64,000 nt of DNA from TMED27 sp964350695. GTDB taxonomy: Bacteria > Pseudomonadota > Alphaproteobacteria > Micavibrionales > Micavibrionaceae. Shown in pieces: positions 16,056 to 24,189 of this stretch (position 1 is the first letter of the stretch; the number at the start of each line of letters is the position of its first letter). The stretch spans positions 76,106-140,105 of the forward strand of contig CAYGKM010000005.1 in NCBI GenBank assembly GCA_964350695.1. The letters are read 5' to 3'. Made by a program: the position numbers and the translations under genes. Below the pieces are notes generated by a model. It saw only the letters and a program-made list of their open reading frames with translations. It made no database searches and was not told where the DNA came from.

Positions 16056-17764
16056 TTTGGCCTGTACGTGTTGGATATTTGCCCCTGATTTAGCTCATAA
16101 GTTACTTGAGCATAATCCTGTACTGCGCTGTTATGGCTTATTAAAATTACGATCATATCCTTTGCGAGACTTTGAAGTGTCTTGAGCAAAACAATTTCCG
16201 TTTCAGGATCGAGAGCGCTTGTCGCCTCATCCAGAAGCAGGATTTGCGGTTTATGCAGGAGCGCTCTTGCGATGGCAATGCGTTGACGCTGTCCGCCGGA
16301 AAGCCTGCGACCGCCCTCGCCCGCCGAAGTGTGCAGTTTTTCGGGCATATCATTGACGAAGTCTTTTGCGCCGGCGGCCTCTAGGGCTTTCCATACGTCG
16401 TCTTGGTTATAACCATCTCTGCCCATAAGGATGTTTTCAAGAATGGATTCGTTGAATAGAAAGACCTCCTGCGGGACGAAACCTAAACAGGCCCGCCATG
16501 ATTTTAAATCCAGCTTTTGAATGTTACTGCCGTTTACGTTTACCGCGCCATCATCAGCGGTATAAAAACCGCTCAATAGATCGAGAATGGTGGTTTTGCC
16601 GGAACCCGAAGGGCCAATAAGTGATGTGAAGGTCTTTGGTTCAAATTGTACATTAATCCCTTTAAGGATCGGGCTGTCATCATGGGCGAAGTGTACGTCT
16701 TTTAAATCTATGGTTTTGATTGTTTTTGGCGGCTTTCCTGTCCCTTGCCAATCTTCAGCCTGACTTTCGGCTTTATCAATCGTGCCCATAAGTGACCAGA
16801 GAGAGGCTTCTTGCATGCTCAGGCGCTGGTATTCCCCTTGAACCATATTCATGCTACCGAGCAGGCGTATGAAAATCACGCTCATCAGCGCGAGTTGGCT
16901 TGTGTCCAGATTGCCATATGTGATTGCGCCGTAAAGTCCGAGTACGGCGGTCAAGACCATGAGGGGTTCATGGAAGATGCGCATCGATTGCGTGGAGATA
17001 AGCTGTGAAGCCTGTGCGTCTTCAAGGCCCTTTGAGTGACTGAAAAGCAGGGAAAGGAATTTCTTTTCGAGTGCCATAGCGCGGAGGGCTTTGATCCCTT
17101 GCAGCATATCGGCCATATGGGTGAGCATTTTCTTGGAAAGCGCGGCTTGGCTTTTTGCAGCAGCGCGGGCAATGCGCACCAAGAACCATAAAGTTCCTGC
17201 GAGTACCAGTCCTATAAAGGCGGCGCCGAGGAAAAGTTTCCATGACAGGAAGATCGCGCCCAGAGCGTAGACGCTGAATTGCACGAATGATGAAAGCAGC
17301 CGCGCCAAAGAGATGAAGGCCATGGAGGAATTGAAAGTCTCCAACACTACGGCGTTCAGGCTTACCCCTAAAGTGTGATGAACGAAGAACCCCCATTTAG
17401 CCTCGACGAGCGATGAGAGCAGGCGGCGGCGCAGATCTGCGGAAATTTTAGCGACGGTCTTGCTGACTTTTCGCATTGCGGCCCAGAGGATAAGCGCTTT
17501 TGTCGCCATCATGGCAGCGATGAATATGCCGACGCTGAAGAGGTTGAGCGGGATGTTATTGTTCACGATAAAGTCTCTGACCGTGCCTTCCGGGATATGG
17601 TTTACGCTGGCGCTGCCCTCTAAAACGAGTTGGAAAAACGGCAAGAACGCGACAAGACCGATGGCTTCAAAAATTCCAGCAATGATGATCAGTACCACCG
17701 CTATAAGGGTTTCCTTGCGGTAGTTTGTGAAAAAGAAGCTGAAGACTTTTAAAGGGCCGGTCAT
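16052..17764 (-). CDS. ABC exporter with fused membrane and ATPase domains (flippase-like)
   Basis: A 570-aa half-transporter. About 320 residues form a six-helix type I membrane domain, with hydrophobic runs near 15-40, 65-90, 135-185 and 250-290. The ATPase domain has GPSGSGKTT (Walker A), LSGGQRQRIAIARALL (signature) and ILLLDEATSALD (Walker B). The layout fits MsbA, or PglK, which flips lipid-linked oligosaccharides across the inner membrane. Since it lies between glycosyltransferases and sugar-nucleotide genes, flipping a lipid-linked glycan is the likely job. I see no Wzx or Wzm/Wzt in the window. Confidence 0.88.
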   Translation of the reverse strand: MTGPLKVFSFFFTNYRKETLIAVVLIIIAGIFEAIGLVAFLPFFQLVLEGSASVNHIPEGTVRDFIVNNNIPLNLFSVGIFIAAMMATKALILWAAMRKVSKTVAKISADLRRRLLSSLVEAKWGFFVHHTLGVSLNAVVLETFNSSMAFISLARLLSSFVQFSVYALGAIFLSWKLFLGAAFIGLVLAGTLWFLVRIARAAAKSQAALSKKMLTHMADMLQGIKALRAMALEKKFLSLLFSHSKGLEDAQASQLISTQSMRIFHEPLMVLTAVLGLYGAITYGNLDTSQLALMSVIFIRLLGSMNMVQGEYQRLSMQEASLWSLMGTIDKAESQAEDWQGTGKPPKTIKTIDLKDVHFAHDDSPILKGINVQFEPKTFTSLIGPSGSGKTTILDLLSGFYTADDGAVNVNGSNIQKLDLKSWRACLGFVPQEVFLFNESILENILMGRDGYNQDDVWKALEAAGAKDFVNDMPEKLHTSAGEGGRRLSGGQRQRIAIARALLHKPQILLLDEATSALDPETEIVLLKTLQSLAKDMIVILISHNSAVQDYAQVTYELNQGQISNTYRPK

Positions 17765-18546
17765 TTGTTAAGGAGCTTTTGTAAAAACAGGATAAGGCTA
17801 TGGGGCGCGGATTCAATCAGAACGCAACGCAAACCAGTATATTGTGCCTGCATGCGTTTGAACAGGGTTTGATTGTGAATCCATCTTGCGCGGCTTGCGT
17901 CTTTGAATTGTTGGTATTTTTTGCGGCTGCTTATGGCGTTTGCGCTGATCTTTCTTTGGATCAGCGGCTCTTTAATCATGGTCAGATGCCCGCGTTTGGC
18001 AAAGCGCATCCAAAGCTCCATATCCTGAGAGGTAATGAAGCTCTCGTCATAGCCGCCGAGTTCTTTTGCGGTTTGCGCGCTCATCATGGCTGTACTATGC
18101 GGGAACGGAGTCTGGCGGAAAGTGATATCACCAATTTCGAAGTCGTCATGAAAGCCCCAAACGCCTTTTGATCCGTCTTCATACAGGTCATTCGCATTGG
18201 CACCGCACAGGACATAGCCGCCCTGCTCCATGCGCTCTATCTGTTTTTCCAAACGCGAGGGGTAGGAAATATCGTCAGCATCTTGGCGGGCGATGTATTT
18301 GCTGGTTGCGCGCGCAAGGCCGATATTAAGCGCCTTGGTCAGGCCTGTGTTTTCTTGATTGATGAGGATTACGCGATCATCCTGCGCGGCAAAGCCTTCG
18401 AGAATGACTTTTGTATAATCGGTAGAACCATCATTGATGATGATGAATTCAAAATCGATGAAGGTTTGATCGAGGATGCTTTGCACGGCTGCGGCAACAT
18501 CATCTTGCGCGTTATAGGCAGACATCAACACGGTTATGAGCGGCAT
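17761..18546 (-). CDS. Family 2 glycosyltransferase
   Basis: A 261-aa GT-A enzyme. LITVLMSAYNAQDDV begins the fold, IIINDGSTDYT carries the first Asp, ARQDADDISYP is the DxD metal and nucleotide-sugar site near residue 85, and TSQDMELWMRFAKRG the acceptor-side ED motif. It has no membrane segments and probably acts at the cytoplasmic membrane face. I start at 18546; a longer frame to 18624 adds 26 residues that overlap the upstream gene. It overlaps the ABC exporter by 4 bp. Confidence 0.88.
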   Translation of the reverse strand: MPLITVLMSAYNAQDDVAAAVQSILDQTFIDFEFIIINDGSTDYTKVILEGFAAQDDRVILINQENTGLTKALNIGLARATSKYIARQDADDISYPSRLEKQIERMEQGGYVLCGANANDLYEDGSKGVWGFHDDFEIGDITFRQTPFPHSTAMMSAQTAKELGGYDESFITSQDMELWMRFAKRGHLTMIKEPLIQRKISANAISSRKKYQQFKDASRARWIHNQTLFKRMQAQYTGLRCVLIESAPHSLILFLQKLLNK

Positions 18547-18554
18547 AAAATCTC

Positions 18555-19400
18555 TTATTTTTTGGTTGCTATGACATAGGCGCGGGCATCGCGGGATCGC
18601 AAGACCTGTTTGTCGTAGCCCCATTTAACGCAGCCCTCATCAACGGCCTTTACGATGCCGGGGAAAAGATCTTCGTTATAATCATCAAACACAATGACAT
18701 CGCTTGGCTCTTGCGCATTTACGACAGTGCCGAATTCCATCATCACATCATCAAATGTATGGGCGCCATCAAGGAAGGCGAAGTTTACACGGCCAAGGGC
18801 GGTGCGTGATAGGCCAATGCGGCTGTCGTTTTCGATGAAGATGATGTGTTGATCGGCAAGGCCTTTCCATGGTGACAGCAGCTCTTGGCGGGTTTTTGGC
18901 CCTTCGAAATCGTCGATGCAGTTCCAATACATTTTGGTTGTGTGCGGCAGGAGATCGAAGGTTATGATTTTGCCGAAACGCTTTGCAGTCTTTAAAGCCT
19001 TGGCCATCACGGTGGCGGAAAATCCTCTGGCTGTGCCTGTTTCGAGAATTGTAACGCTTTGGTCTGCTTTTGTGTTTTCGAGATATTTGGACAGCGCGGA
19101 ATAAAGCACGCGGCCATGTTGGTAACACAGGTTTGAATCTTTAATCACGATTTGAGTGTGGAGCGCCAAGTCGTTGAGCCATTTTGTATCGACTTTGTGA
19201 CCGCTTTGTTTTTCGTATGCGTCGATTTCAGGATATTCTTGCGCTTTGGCTTCTTCCCAAAGCTCGGTGTAGCGTTCTTTACTGGCGCGAGGTGCGCGAC
19301 CGAACGGGAAATCATGCCAGTAATCCATGGCCCATATATCGGCGGCTTTTTGGGCTTTACGGGCGACCTTGTTGCTGAAATGGACGATTTTTGAATTCAT
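18555..19400 (-). CDS. SAM-dependent methyltransferase-like protein (Methyltransf_24/CmcI type)
   Basis: A 281-aa protein with a helical N-terminus of about 100 residues. A Rossmann methyltransferase fold follows: VTILETGTARGFSATVMA as motif I near residue 115, IITFDLLP, and VNFAFLDGAHTFDDVMMEF near 203, the acidic and His cluster seen in CmcI-like and macrocin-O-methyltransferase families. It lies between two glycosyltransferases and overlaps the GT4 gene by 4 bp, so glycan methylation is likely, with the target unknown. Confidence 0.8.
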   Translation of the reverse strand: MNSKIVHFSNKVARKAQKAADIWAMDYWHDFPFGRAPRASKERYTELWEEAKAQEYPEIDAYEKQSGHKVDTKWLNDLALHTQIVIKDSNLCYQHGRVLYSALSKYLENTKADQSVTILETGTARGFSATVMAKALKTAKRFGKIITFDLLPHTTKMYWNCIDDFEGPKTRQELLSPWKGLADQHIIFIENDSRIGLSRTALGRVNFAFLDGAHTFDDVMMEFGTVVNAQEPSDVIVFDDYNEDLFPGIVKAVDEGCVKWGYDKQVLRSRDARAYVIATKK

Positions 19401-20539
19401 GATGCGCTCCTGAAAATTTCAAGCCACGCTAATTCTTTGTCTATAAGCTTGTCAAGCTTGTGCGTAGACAGAATGTGCGCTCTTGCGGCTTTGCCGAGGG
19501 CTTTACGGGTGGTTTCATCCTCCATGAGTACTTTTATGGCGGCGAGGAGCGCATCAGGCTCAGACTGAACCAGAAGGCCGTTTTGGCCATATGTGATGAC
19601 GGACTGGATGCCGGAGACATCGGCGCCAATGACGGCGGCTTCGCAGGACATGCCTTCCAGCAAGGTTTTCGGGTTGCCTTCATAGTGGGATGGTAGCACG
19701 AATACAGGATAGAGACTGTAGACTTCAGGGAGTTGGTCATTGGGCGCTGCGCCTTTGAAGTTTACTTTGACCGATAGATCCTTTGCTATTTCGGCGAGGG
19801 CGGCTTTTTCTTCTCCTTCGCCGTAAAGATCGAGGGTGTATTTCGTATCTTTTAGAGCGTTCAGCAGCAGCGGGATGTTTTTTTGCGCGGAGAGCCTGCC
19901 GACAAACAGGATGTGATTTGCTTTTTGTTTTAGTTTTTGCGGCGAAAACAGATCGGTGTCGATCCAATTCGGATGCACAAACACCTTGCCCTCAGGTTGT
20001 TTGAAGACTTTCTCGACGATGGCTTTGTCTTCGGCTGTGGCGACATTGATTCTATCGGCGGCGGCATATGTGATTCTGGAGAGCATCCAGATGAATTTTT
20101 GACGCAGCCAGCTCTGGTCTTGACGGCGCGAGAAGTCATAAAGCTCGAAGCCGCATCTGACAGTGAGCGGAACGCGGGTGATAAAGTTGGCAAGGACGCC
20201 GACCCACGCCCCCCAGATTTGATTTGTTTTCAAGATATCCGAAGCGGCGATTTTATCGCGCAGCGCAAAGGGCGCAAGTAAGGAGCATAGAGCGCGCAAG
20301 GCTCTGTTTTTGGGTCGCGGTATATGATTGTAAATTGAGATGGTTTTGATTTGGGGGCTGAGTTTTTTGACCAAATCGGCTTCTTCTTCGCCGCCCCAGC
20401 TGAGGAATGTGATATCTACGCCGCGCTCGGACAGGGCTTGATAGAATCGCGTCTCGCGCTCAAACAACCCCTTTTCCTCCCAAGTTTTGAGGGATACATC
20501 CCATGTGAAAAACAGGCAGAGTTTGATTTTATCAGCCAT
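19397..20539 (-). CDS. Family 4 glycosyltransferase
   Basis: A 380-aa GT-B enzyme. The C-terminal half has the GT4 donor site: ILFVGRLSAQKNIPLLL near residue 210, LYGEGEEKAAL, and VLPSHYEGNPKTLLEGMSCE near 293 containing the E-x7-E motif, then GLLVQSEPDALL. The ATG at 20539 has AAGGGG 8 nt before it and overlaps the epimerase stop by 8 bp. The longer frame to 20611 is antisense-like padding. The sugar it transfers is unknown. Confidence 0.88.
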   Translation of the reverse strand: MADKIKLCLFFTWDVSLKTWEEKGLFERETRFYQALSERGVDITFLSWGGEEEADLVKKLSPQIKTISIYNHIPRPKNRALRALCSLLAPFALRDKIAASDILKTNQIWGAWVGVLANFITRVPLTVRCGFELYDFSRRQDQSWLRQKFIWMLSRITYAAADRINVATAEDKAIVEKVFKQPEGKVFVHPNWIDTDLFSPQKLKQKANHILFVGRLSAQKNIPLLLNALKDTKYTLDLYGEGEEKAALAEIAKDLSVKVNFKGAAPNDQLPEVYSLYPVFVLPSHYEGNPKTLLEGMSCEAAVIGADVSGIQSVITYGQNGLLVQSEPDALLAAIKVLMEDETTRKALGKAARAHILSTHKLDKLIDKELAWLEIFRSAS

Positions 20540-21506
20540 TATTTTGCCCCTTAAACCATTGCACGGTCTTTTGAAGACCCTCGGAAATGGGCGTGAGGCC
20601 ATTAAAGTCAAAATTTTCTTTCATACGCGTCGTATCGGCCAAAGAGATTTTAATGTCGGCGGCGCGGAAATCTTTATAGAGGGGCGTTTTTGAATACCCG
20701 GTTATGGCTTTTAGCTCTTTGAACAGATCATTCAGGCTGGTTTTATGGCCCGTGGCGACGTTGATTATGGGGTCTGTAGTAGTTAGGGCGGCGGTGATAT
20801 TTGCCAGCACCACGTCGTCTATATAGCAAAAATCCCGTACGGTTTCGCCGTCACCGAAAATGGTGATGTCTTCATTTTCGATCATGGCGTGAATCCATTT
20901 CGGGATTACGGCGGCATAAGCGCCGTTCGGGTCTTGGTTGGGGCCATAAATGTTGAAATAACGCAGGCCGGTATTTGGAGTATTGGAGTCTTGCGCGGCA
21001 CGTTCATTGGCGCATTTGGTTTCGGCGTAAGGAGAGACGGGATTGAGGATATCGGTCTCGCTGCGGAGCTTGTTTTCATCTTTGTCACCGTAAACCGCGC
21101 TTGAACTGGCGTAGACCACTTTTTCAATGCCTTCGGCGTTTGCGGCGTCGAGGATGTTTGCAAAACCACCATTATTAACGCTATCAACAAATACGGGGTC
21201 TTCGATTGATTTTTGCACAGAGCCGATGGCTGCTTGATGCAGAATGATATCAGCGCCATGGGCTGCCTTTGCGCAATCTTCGTGTTTACGGATATCACCT
21301 TTTATGAAGATGAGATTTTGAAGGTTTTGTGCGGCTTTAAGGTTTTTTTCAAAACCGCTGCTTAAATCATCCAGAACTCGGACATTTTGATGATGTGCCA
21401 AGAGGGTCTTGGCGATATGGGAGCCGATGAACCCTGCCCCGCCCGTCACCAGCCATGTTTTATTTTTATCTTTTAAAAGATTTTTGAGGGCGTTCGCGGT
21501 GGTCAT
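20532..21506 (-). CDS. NAD-dependent UDP-sugar epimerase (GalE/WbpP-like)
   Basis: A 324-aa extended SDR. WLVTGGAGFIGSHI binds NAD, HQAAIGSVQKS is the third strand block typical of UDP-GlcNAc/UDP-Gal epimerases, YASSSAVYG has the catalytic Ser, SPYAETKCANE the Tyr and Lys, and RYFNIYGPNQDPNG the substrate loop. The last motif suggests a UDP-GlcNAc or UDP-Glc 4-epimerase like WbpP/Gne. It is 7 bp downstream of the PAS-domain gene, so likely shares its transcript. Confidence 0.88.
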   Translation of the reverse strand: MTTANALKNLLKDKNKTWLVTGGAGFIGSHIAKTLLAHHQNVRVLDDLSSGFEKNLKAAQNLQNLIFIKGDIRKHEDCAKAAHGADIILHQAAIGSVQKSIEDPVFVDSVNNGGFANILDAANAEGIEKVVYASSSAVYGDKDENKLRSETDILNPVSPYAETKCANERAAQDSNTPNTGLRYFNIYGPNQDPNGAYAAVIPKWIHAMIENEDITIFGDGETVRDFCYIDDVVLANITAALTTTDPIINVATGHKTSLNDLFKELKAITGYSKTPLYKDFRAADIKISLADTTRMKENFDFNGLTPISEGLQKTVQWFKGQNNG

Positions 21507-21513
21507 AGGGGTC

Positions 21514-22401
21514 CTAGTTTGGAAGTTTTGATTTTAGCTGGTGAAGTTCTTGTAAGGCCAAAGTTAGCTCTGAGCGCTGGTTAATATAGTTCGAGATATT
21601 CACGGCAGTGACGATTGTTCCACTGTTATTTGAAAGTGGCACGGCGGAGATTCTGTAGGAAACGCCGGAATCAAGTGTGAACTCTATATCCCCGTTCAGG
21701 CCATACCAGAAGTTTCTGAGTTTGGCGTATAGCTCGCTCTTTTGGTCTATGCGCTCTTCTTTGCTCATCATATCGAACGCCTCGACGACGCTTAGGCCGC
21801 GGCAAAGACGGGGGGCGCTTTTCGGGTAGACCCTGAAATAATGCTCGCTCACAAAGACAATACGTTTTTCGCCATCAAACACCATAAGGGATATGGGCGC
21901 GCTGGATAGGGCTTCTTTGAAACGCCTGTATTCTTCATCCTGAATGAGTTGTTTCAGTCTTTCACTCCCCAAGTCCAGGCGATTGGTAATGATTTTCTTA
22001 ATTTCGGTTTCCGAGAAATCTGCCATCGATAAATAGAAATCAAAATTTTGCAGGTATAGGTTTGAGCCGAATGCGGCGTGCGATCCATCGCTTGTTACCG
22101 CGCCGAGATCGCACACGACCATGCGATCTTCACGAAGTTTGTGGGCGATGTTCATTTCTGAAGGAGAAAGCTCGTCAAGATTGATGAGGACTAAGCCACT
22201 GTTTTTTGCCGATTCTTTCAGGGTTTTTATATCCCCGGGCAGGAATATTTTATAAGCCTGATCGTTCAAAATACCTTTCAAGGCCTTCGACAGCGTTTGT
22301 GCTTGCGGGTCTTCATAAACCGTAATGTTTGCATGCTCTATTGCCGGCGAGTTAAAAAATGTATCGTTTTTCAATGTTTTGCCTTTAGATTTTCTTGACA
22401 C
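21514..22401 (-). CDS. PAS-domain protein heading the polysaccharide operon (non-ATG start)
   Basis: About 295 aa if started at GTG 22401; a TTG at 22374 is the other option, and no ATG exists before the well-formed part begins. Residues 25-135 look like a degenerate receiver-type alpha/beta domain (KIFLPGDI, LVLINLDEL, MVVCDLGAV). A PAS domain follows near 165-280 (APISLMVFDGEKRIVFVS, then GLSVVEAFDMM). The end is a short coiled coil, with no kinase or output domain. The frame continues to 22728 but there it is antisense to rplU. It may sense or regulate the operon it heads; that is inference. Confidence 0.72.
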   Translation of the reverse strand: MSRKSKGKTLKNDTFFNSPAIEHANITVYEDPQAQTLSKALKGILNDQAYKIFLPGDIKTLKESAKNSGLVLINLDELSPSEMNIAHKLREDRMVVCDLGAVTSDGSHAAFGSNLYLQNFDFYLSMADFSETEIKKIITNRLDLGSERLKQLIQDEEYRRFKEALSSAPISLMVFDGEKRIVFVSEHYFRVYPKSAPRLCRGLSVVEAFDMMSKEERIDQKSELYAKLRNFWYGLNGDIEFTLDSGVSYRISAVPLSNNSGTIVTAVNISNYINQRSELTLALQELHQLKSKLPN

Positions 22402-22422
22402 CCCTAAGCATATGTGTATATT
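22395..22422 (+). promoter_or_regulatory. Sigma-70-type promoter of rplU-rpmA
   Basis: TTGACA at 22395-22400, a 16-bp spacer, and TATATT at 22417-22422. This is close to the housekeeping consensus and lies 43 bp before rplU. It overlaps the 5' end of the PAS gene on the other strand, so the two transcription units share this short divergent region. Confidence 0.75.
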
Positions 22423-22464
22423 TCCCAAACTCAATAAGAATATACAAAAATTAGGTTTAAAAAA

Positions 22465-22767
22465 ATGTTTGCAGTTATTCGTACAGGCGGAAAGCAATAT
22501 AAAGTCCAAAAGGACGACACCATTATGGTGGAAAAGCTCGACGCAAAAGCAGGTGATAAAATTGATCTCGATGAGGTTTTGCTTATCGGTGATAAAATCG
22601 GCGCTCCTTTGGTTAAAGGCGCAAAGGTTATTGCCGAGGTGCTTGAACAAGCGCGCGGCCCGAAGATCACTATTTTCAAAAAGAAACGTCGTCAAAACTA
22701 TCGTCGCAAGCAAGGGCACCGTCAGCATCTGACTGTTCTGAAGATCAAAGATCTTAAAGCGGCATAA
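22465..22767 (+). CDS. rplU: 50S ribosomal protein L21
   Basis: A 100-aa protein, the normal size for L21. It begins MFAVIRTGGKQYKVQKDD, contains AKVIAEVLEQARGPKI and ends with KRRQNYRRKQGHRQ plus the final LKIKDL strand. L21 binds 23S rRNA domain I with L20. The ATG has AGG 9 nt upstream, and a strong promoter lies just before. It pairs with rpmA 24 bp downstream as in nearly all bacteria. Confidence 0.98.
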   Translation: MFAVIRTGGKQYKVQKDDTIMVEKLDAKAGDKIDLDEVLLIGDKIGAPLVKGAKVIAEVLEQARGPKITIFKKKRRQNYRRKQGHRQHLTVLKIKDLKAA

Positions 22768-22791
22768 TTATACAAGAATAGGATTTAAGTC

Positions 22792-23079
22792 ATGGCACAT
22801 AAAAAAGCAGGTGGTAGTTCACGTAACGGTCGCGATTCAGCGGGTCGTCGTCTTGGTATCAAAAAATACGGCGGAGAAGTTGTATTGGCGGGTAACATCC
22901 TTGTTCGTCAACGTGGTACAAAATATACACCGGGTAAGAATGTCGGCCTTGGTAAAGACCACACTATTTTCTCATTGATTGATGGCGAGGTTTTGTATTC
23001 AAGAACTAAAGGCGATCGCCCTGTGGTGAATGTTGTTCCGGCGAATGATGCTTCTGCACAGGCTCAAGCTGCCGAGTAA
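22792..23079 (+). CDS. rpmA: 50S ribosomal protein L27
   Basis: A 95-aa L27. It begins MAHKKAGGSSRNGRDS, the flexible arm reaching the peptidyl-transferase centre, then KKYGGEVVLAGNILVRQRG and GKNVGLGKDHTIF. The N-terminus directly starts with the mature form, with no cleavable extension like that of Firmicutes L27. AGGA lies 10 nt before the ATG. A terminator follows 24 bp after the stop. Confidence 0.98.
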   Translation: MAHKKAGGSSRNGRDSAGRRLGIKKYGGEVVLAGNILVRQRGTKYTPGKNVGLGKDHTIFSLIDGEVLYSRTKGDRPVVNVVPANDASAQAQAAE

Positions 23080-23103
23080 ATATACGGCCTTATAAAGTTT
23101 TCT

Positions 23104-23134
23104 AAAGGGAGAGGTTTTGGCCTTTCCCTTTTTT
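23104..23134 (+). terminator. Rho-independent terminator after rplU-rpmA
   Basis: An 11-bp stem with one G-T pair (arms 23104-23114 and 23121-23131), a 6-nt loop and a T run ending at 23134. It would end the ribosomal transcript or partly attenuate read-through into obgE. Confidence 0.8.
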
Positions 23135-23166
23135 AATGACACGGTGCAATACAGAGCGGACACAGA

Positions 23167-24189
23167 ATGAAATTTCTCGATCAAGCAAAGATATATCTTC
23201 AGAGCGGCAATGGCGGCCCGGGCTGTCTTTCGTTTCGCCGTGAGAAGAATGTCCCTATGGGCGGCCCTGATGGCGGCAATGGCGGGCGCGGCGGGGATAT
23301 TGTATTCGAGGTGATTGAAACGCTCAACACGTTGATTGATTTCCGCTATGCACAGCATTTCAAGGCCAGCTCCGGCGAGAACGGCAAAGGAGACAACCGC
23401 ACAGGTGCACACGGCGAGGATTGCATTGTGCGCGTTCCTGTGGGGACGCAAATTCTGGACGCGGATCGCGAGACGGTTCTGGCGGATTTCACGACCGCGG
23501 GTGAGCGGATGGTGTTCCTTAAGGGCGGTGACGGCGGTTTCGGAAACGCGCATTACAAATCCTCGACAAACCAAGCTCCGCGTAAGACGACGCCGGGGTG
23601 GGAAGGTCAAGAGATCGAAGTTTGGCTTCGATTAAAGATGATCGCCGATGCGGGGCTTGTCGGCTTACCGAATGCCGGTAAATCGACATTCTTGGCGGCG
23701 TGCACGAATGCGAAGCCAAAGATTGCGGATTATCCGTTTACGACGCTGCATCCGAATTTGGGCGTATTTCGCGCAGGGGAATATGATTTTGTTCTCGCCG
23801 ATATTCCGGGACTTATCGAAGGGGCAAGCGAAGGGCTTGGTTTGGGGGATCGTTTCCTTGGGCATGTTGAACGGACAGATGTGCTTTTACATCTGATTGA
23901 TTGTACGCAAGATGACATTGTGGACGCGTACAAAACAATAAGAAATGAGTTGAAAGAATATGGGCATGGTCTTGATAAAAAAGAGGAAATTATTGCTCTG
24001 AATAAGATTGATGCACTGGGTGAAGAGCTTGCCGAGGATCAGCGCAAGACGTTGGAAAAGGCTGTGGGTAAACATGTGTATAAAATTTCAGCTGTAGCGG
24101 GCGAAAACGTGCAAAGCGTGTTGTACAAAATTGGTGAGACCATCACAAAGGCCCGTCAAGCCCCAGAGGACAAAAGTTTTGAGCCATGA
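23167..24189 (+). CDS. obgE: GTPase ObgE/CgtA
   Basis: A 340-aa Obg GTPase that helps late 50S assembly and growth control. Residues 1-158 are the glycine-rich Obg fold (GGPDGGNGGRGGD near 32-44). The GTPase domain has GLPNAGKST at 166-174 (G1), DIPGLIEGAS (G3), NKID (G4) and SAVAGENV (G5). The C-terminal tail is short, without the long acidic extension of E. coli. The rplU-rpmA-obgE order is widely conserved. The stop overlaps proB by 4 bp. Confidence 0.97.
   Translation: MKFLDQAKIYLQSGNGGPGCLSFRREKNVPMGGPDGGNGGRGGDIVFEVIETLNTLIDFRYAQHFKASSGENGKGDNRTGAHGEDCIVRVPVGTQILDADRETVLADFTTAGERMVFLKGGDGGFGNAHYKSSTNQAPRKTTPGWEGQEIEVWLRLKMIADAGLVGLPNAGKSTFLAACTNAKPKIADYPFTTLHPNLGVFRAGEYDFVLADIPGLIEGASEGLGLGDRFLGHVERTDVLLHLIDCTQDDIVDAYKTIRNELKEYGHGLDKKEEIIALNKIDALGEELAEDQRKTLEKAVGKHVYKISAVAGENVQSVLYKIGETITKARQAPEDKSFEP

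Noticed and set aside
22402..22728. N-terminal extension of the PAS-protein frame
   Set aside because: It is the exact antisense of rplU and has biased, signal-like hydrophobic content that does not continue the domain.
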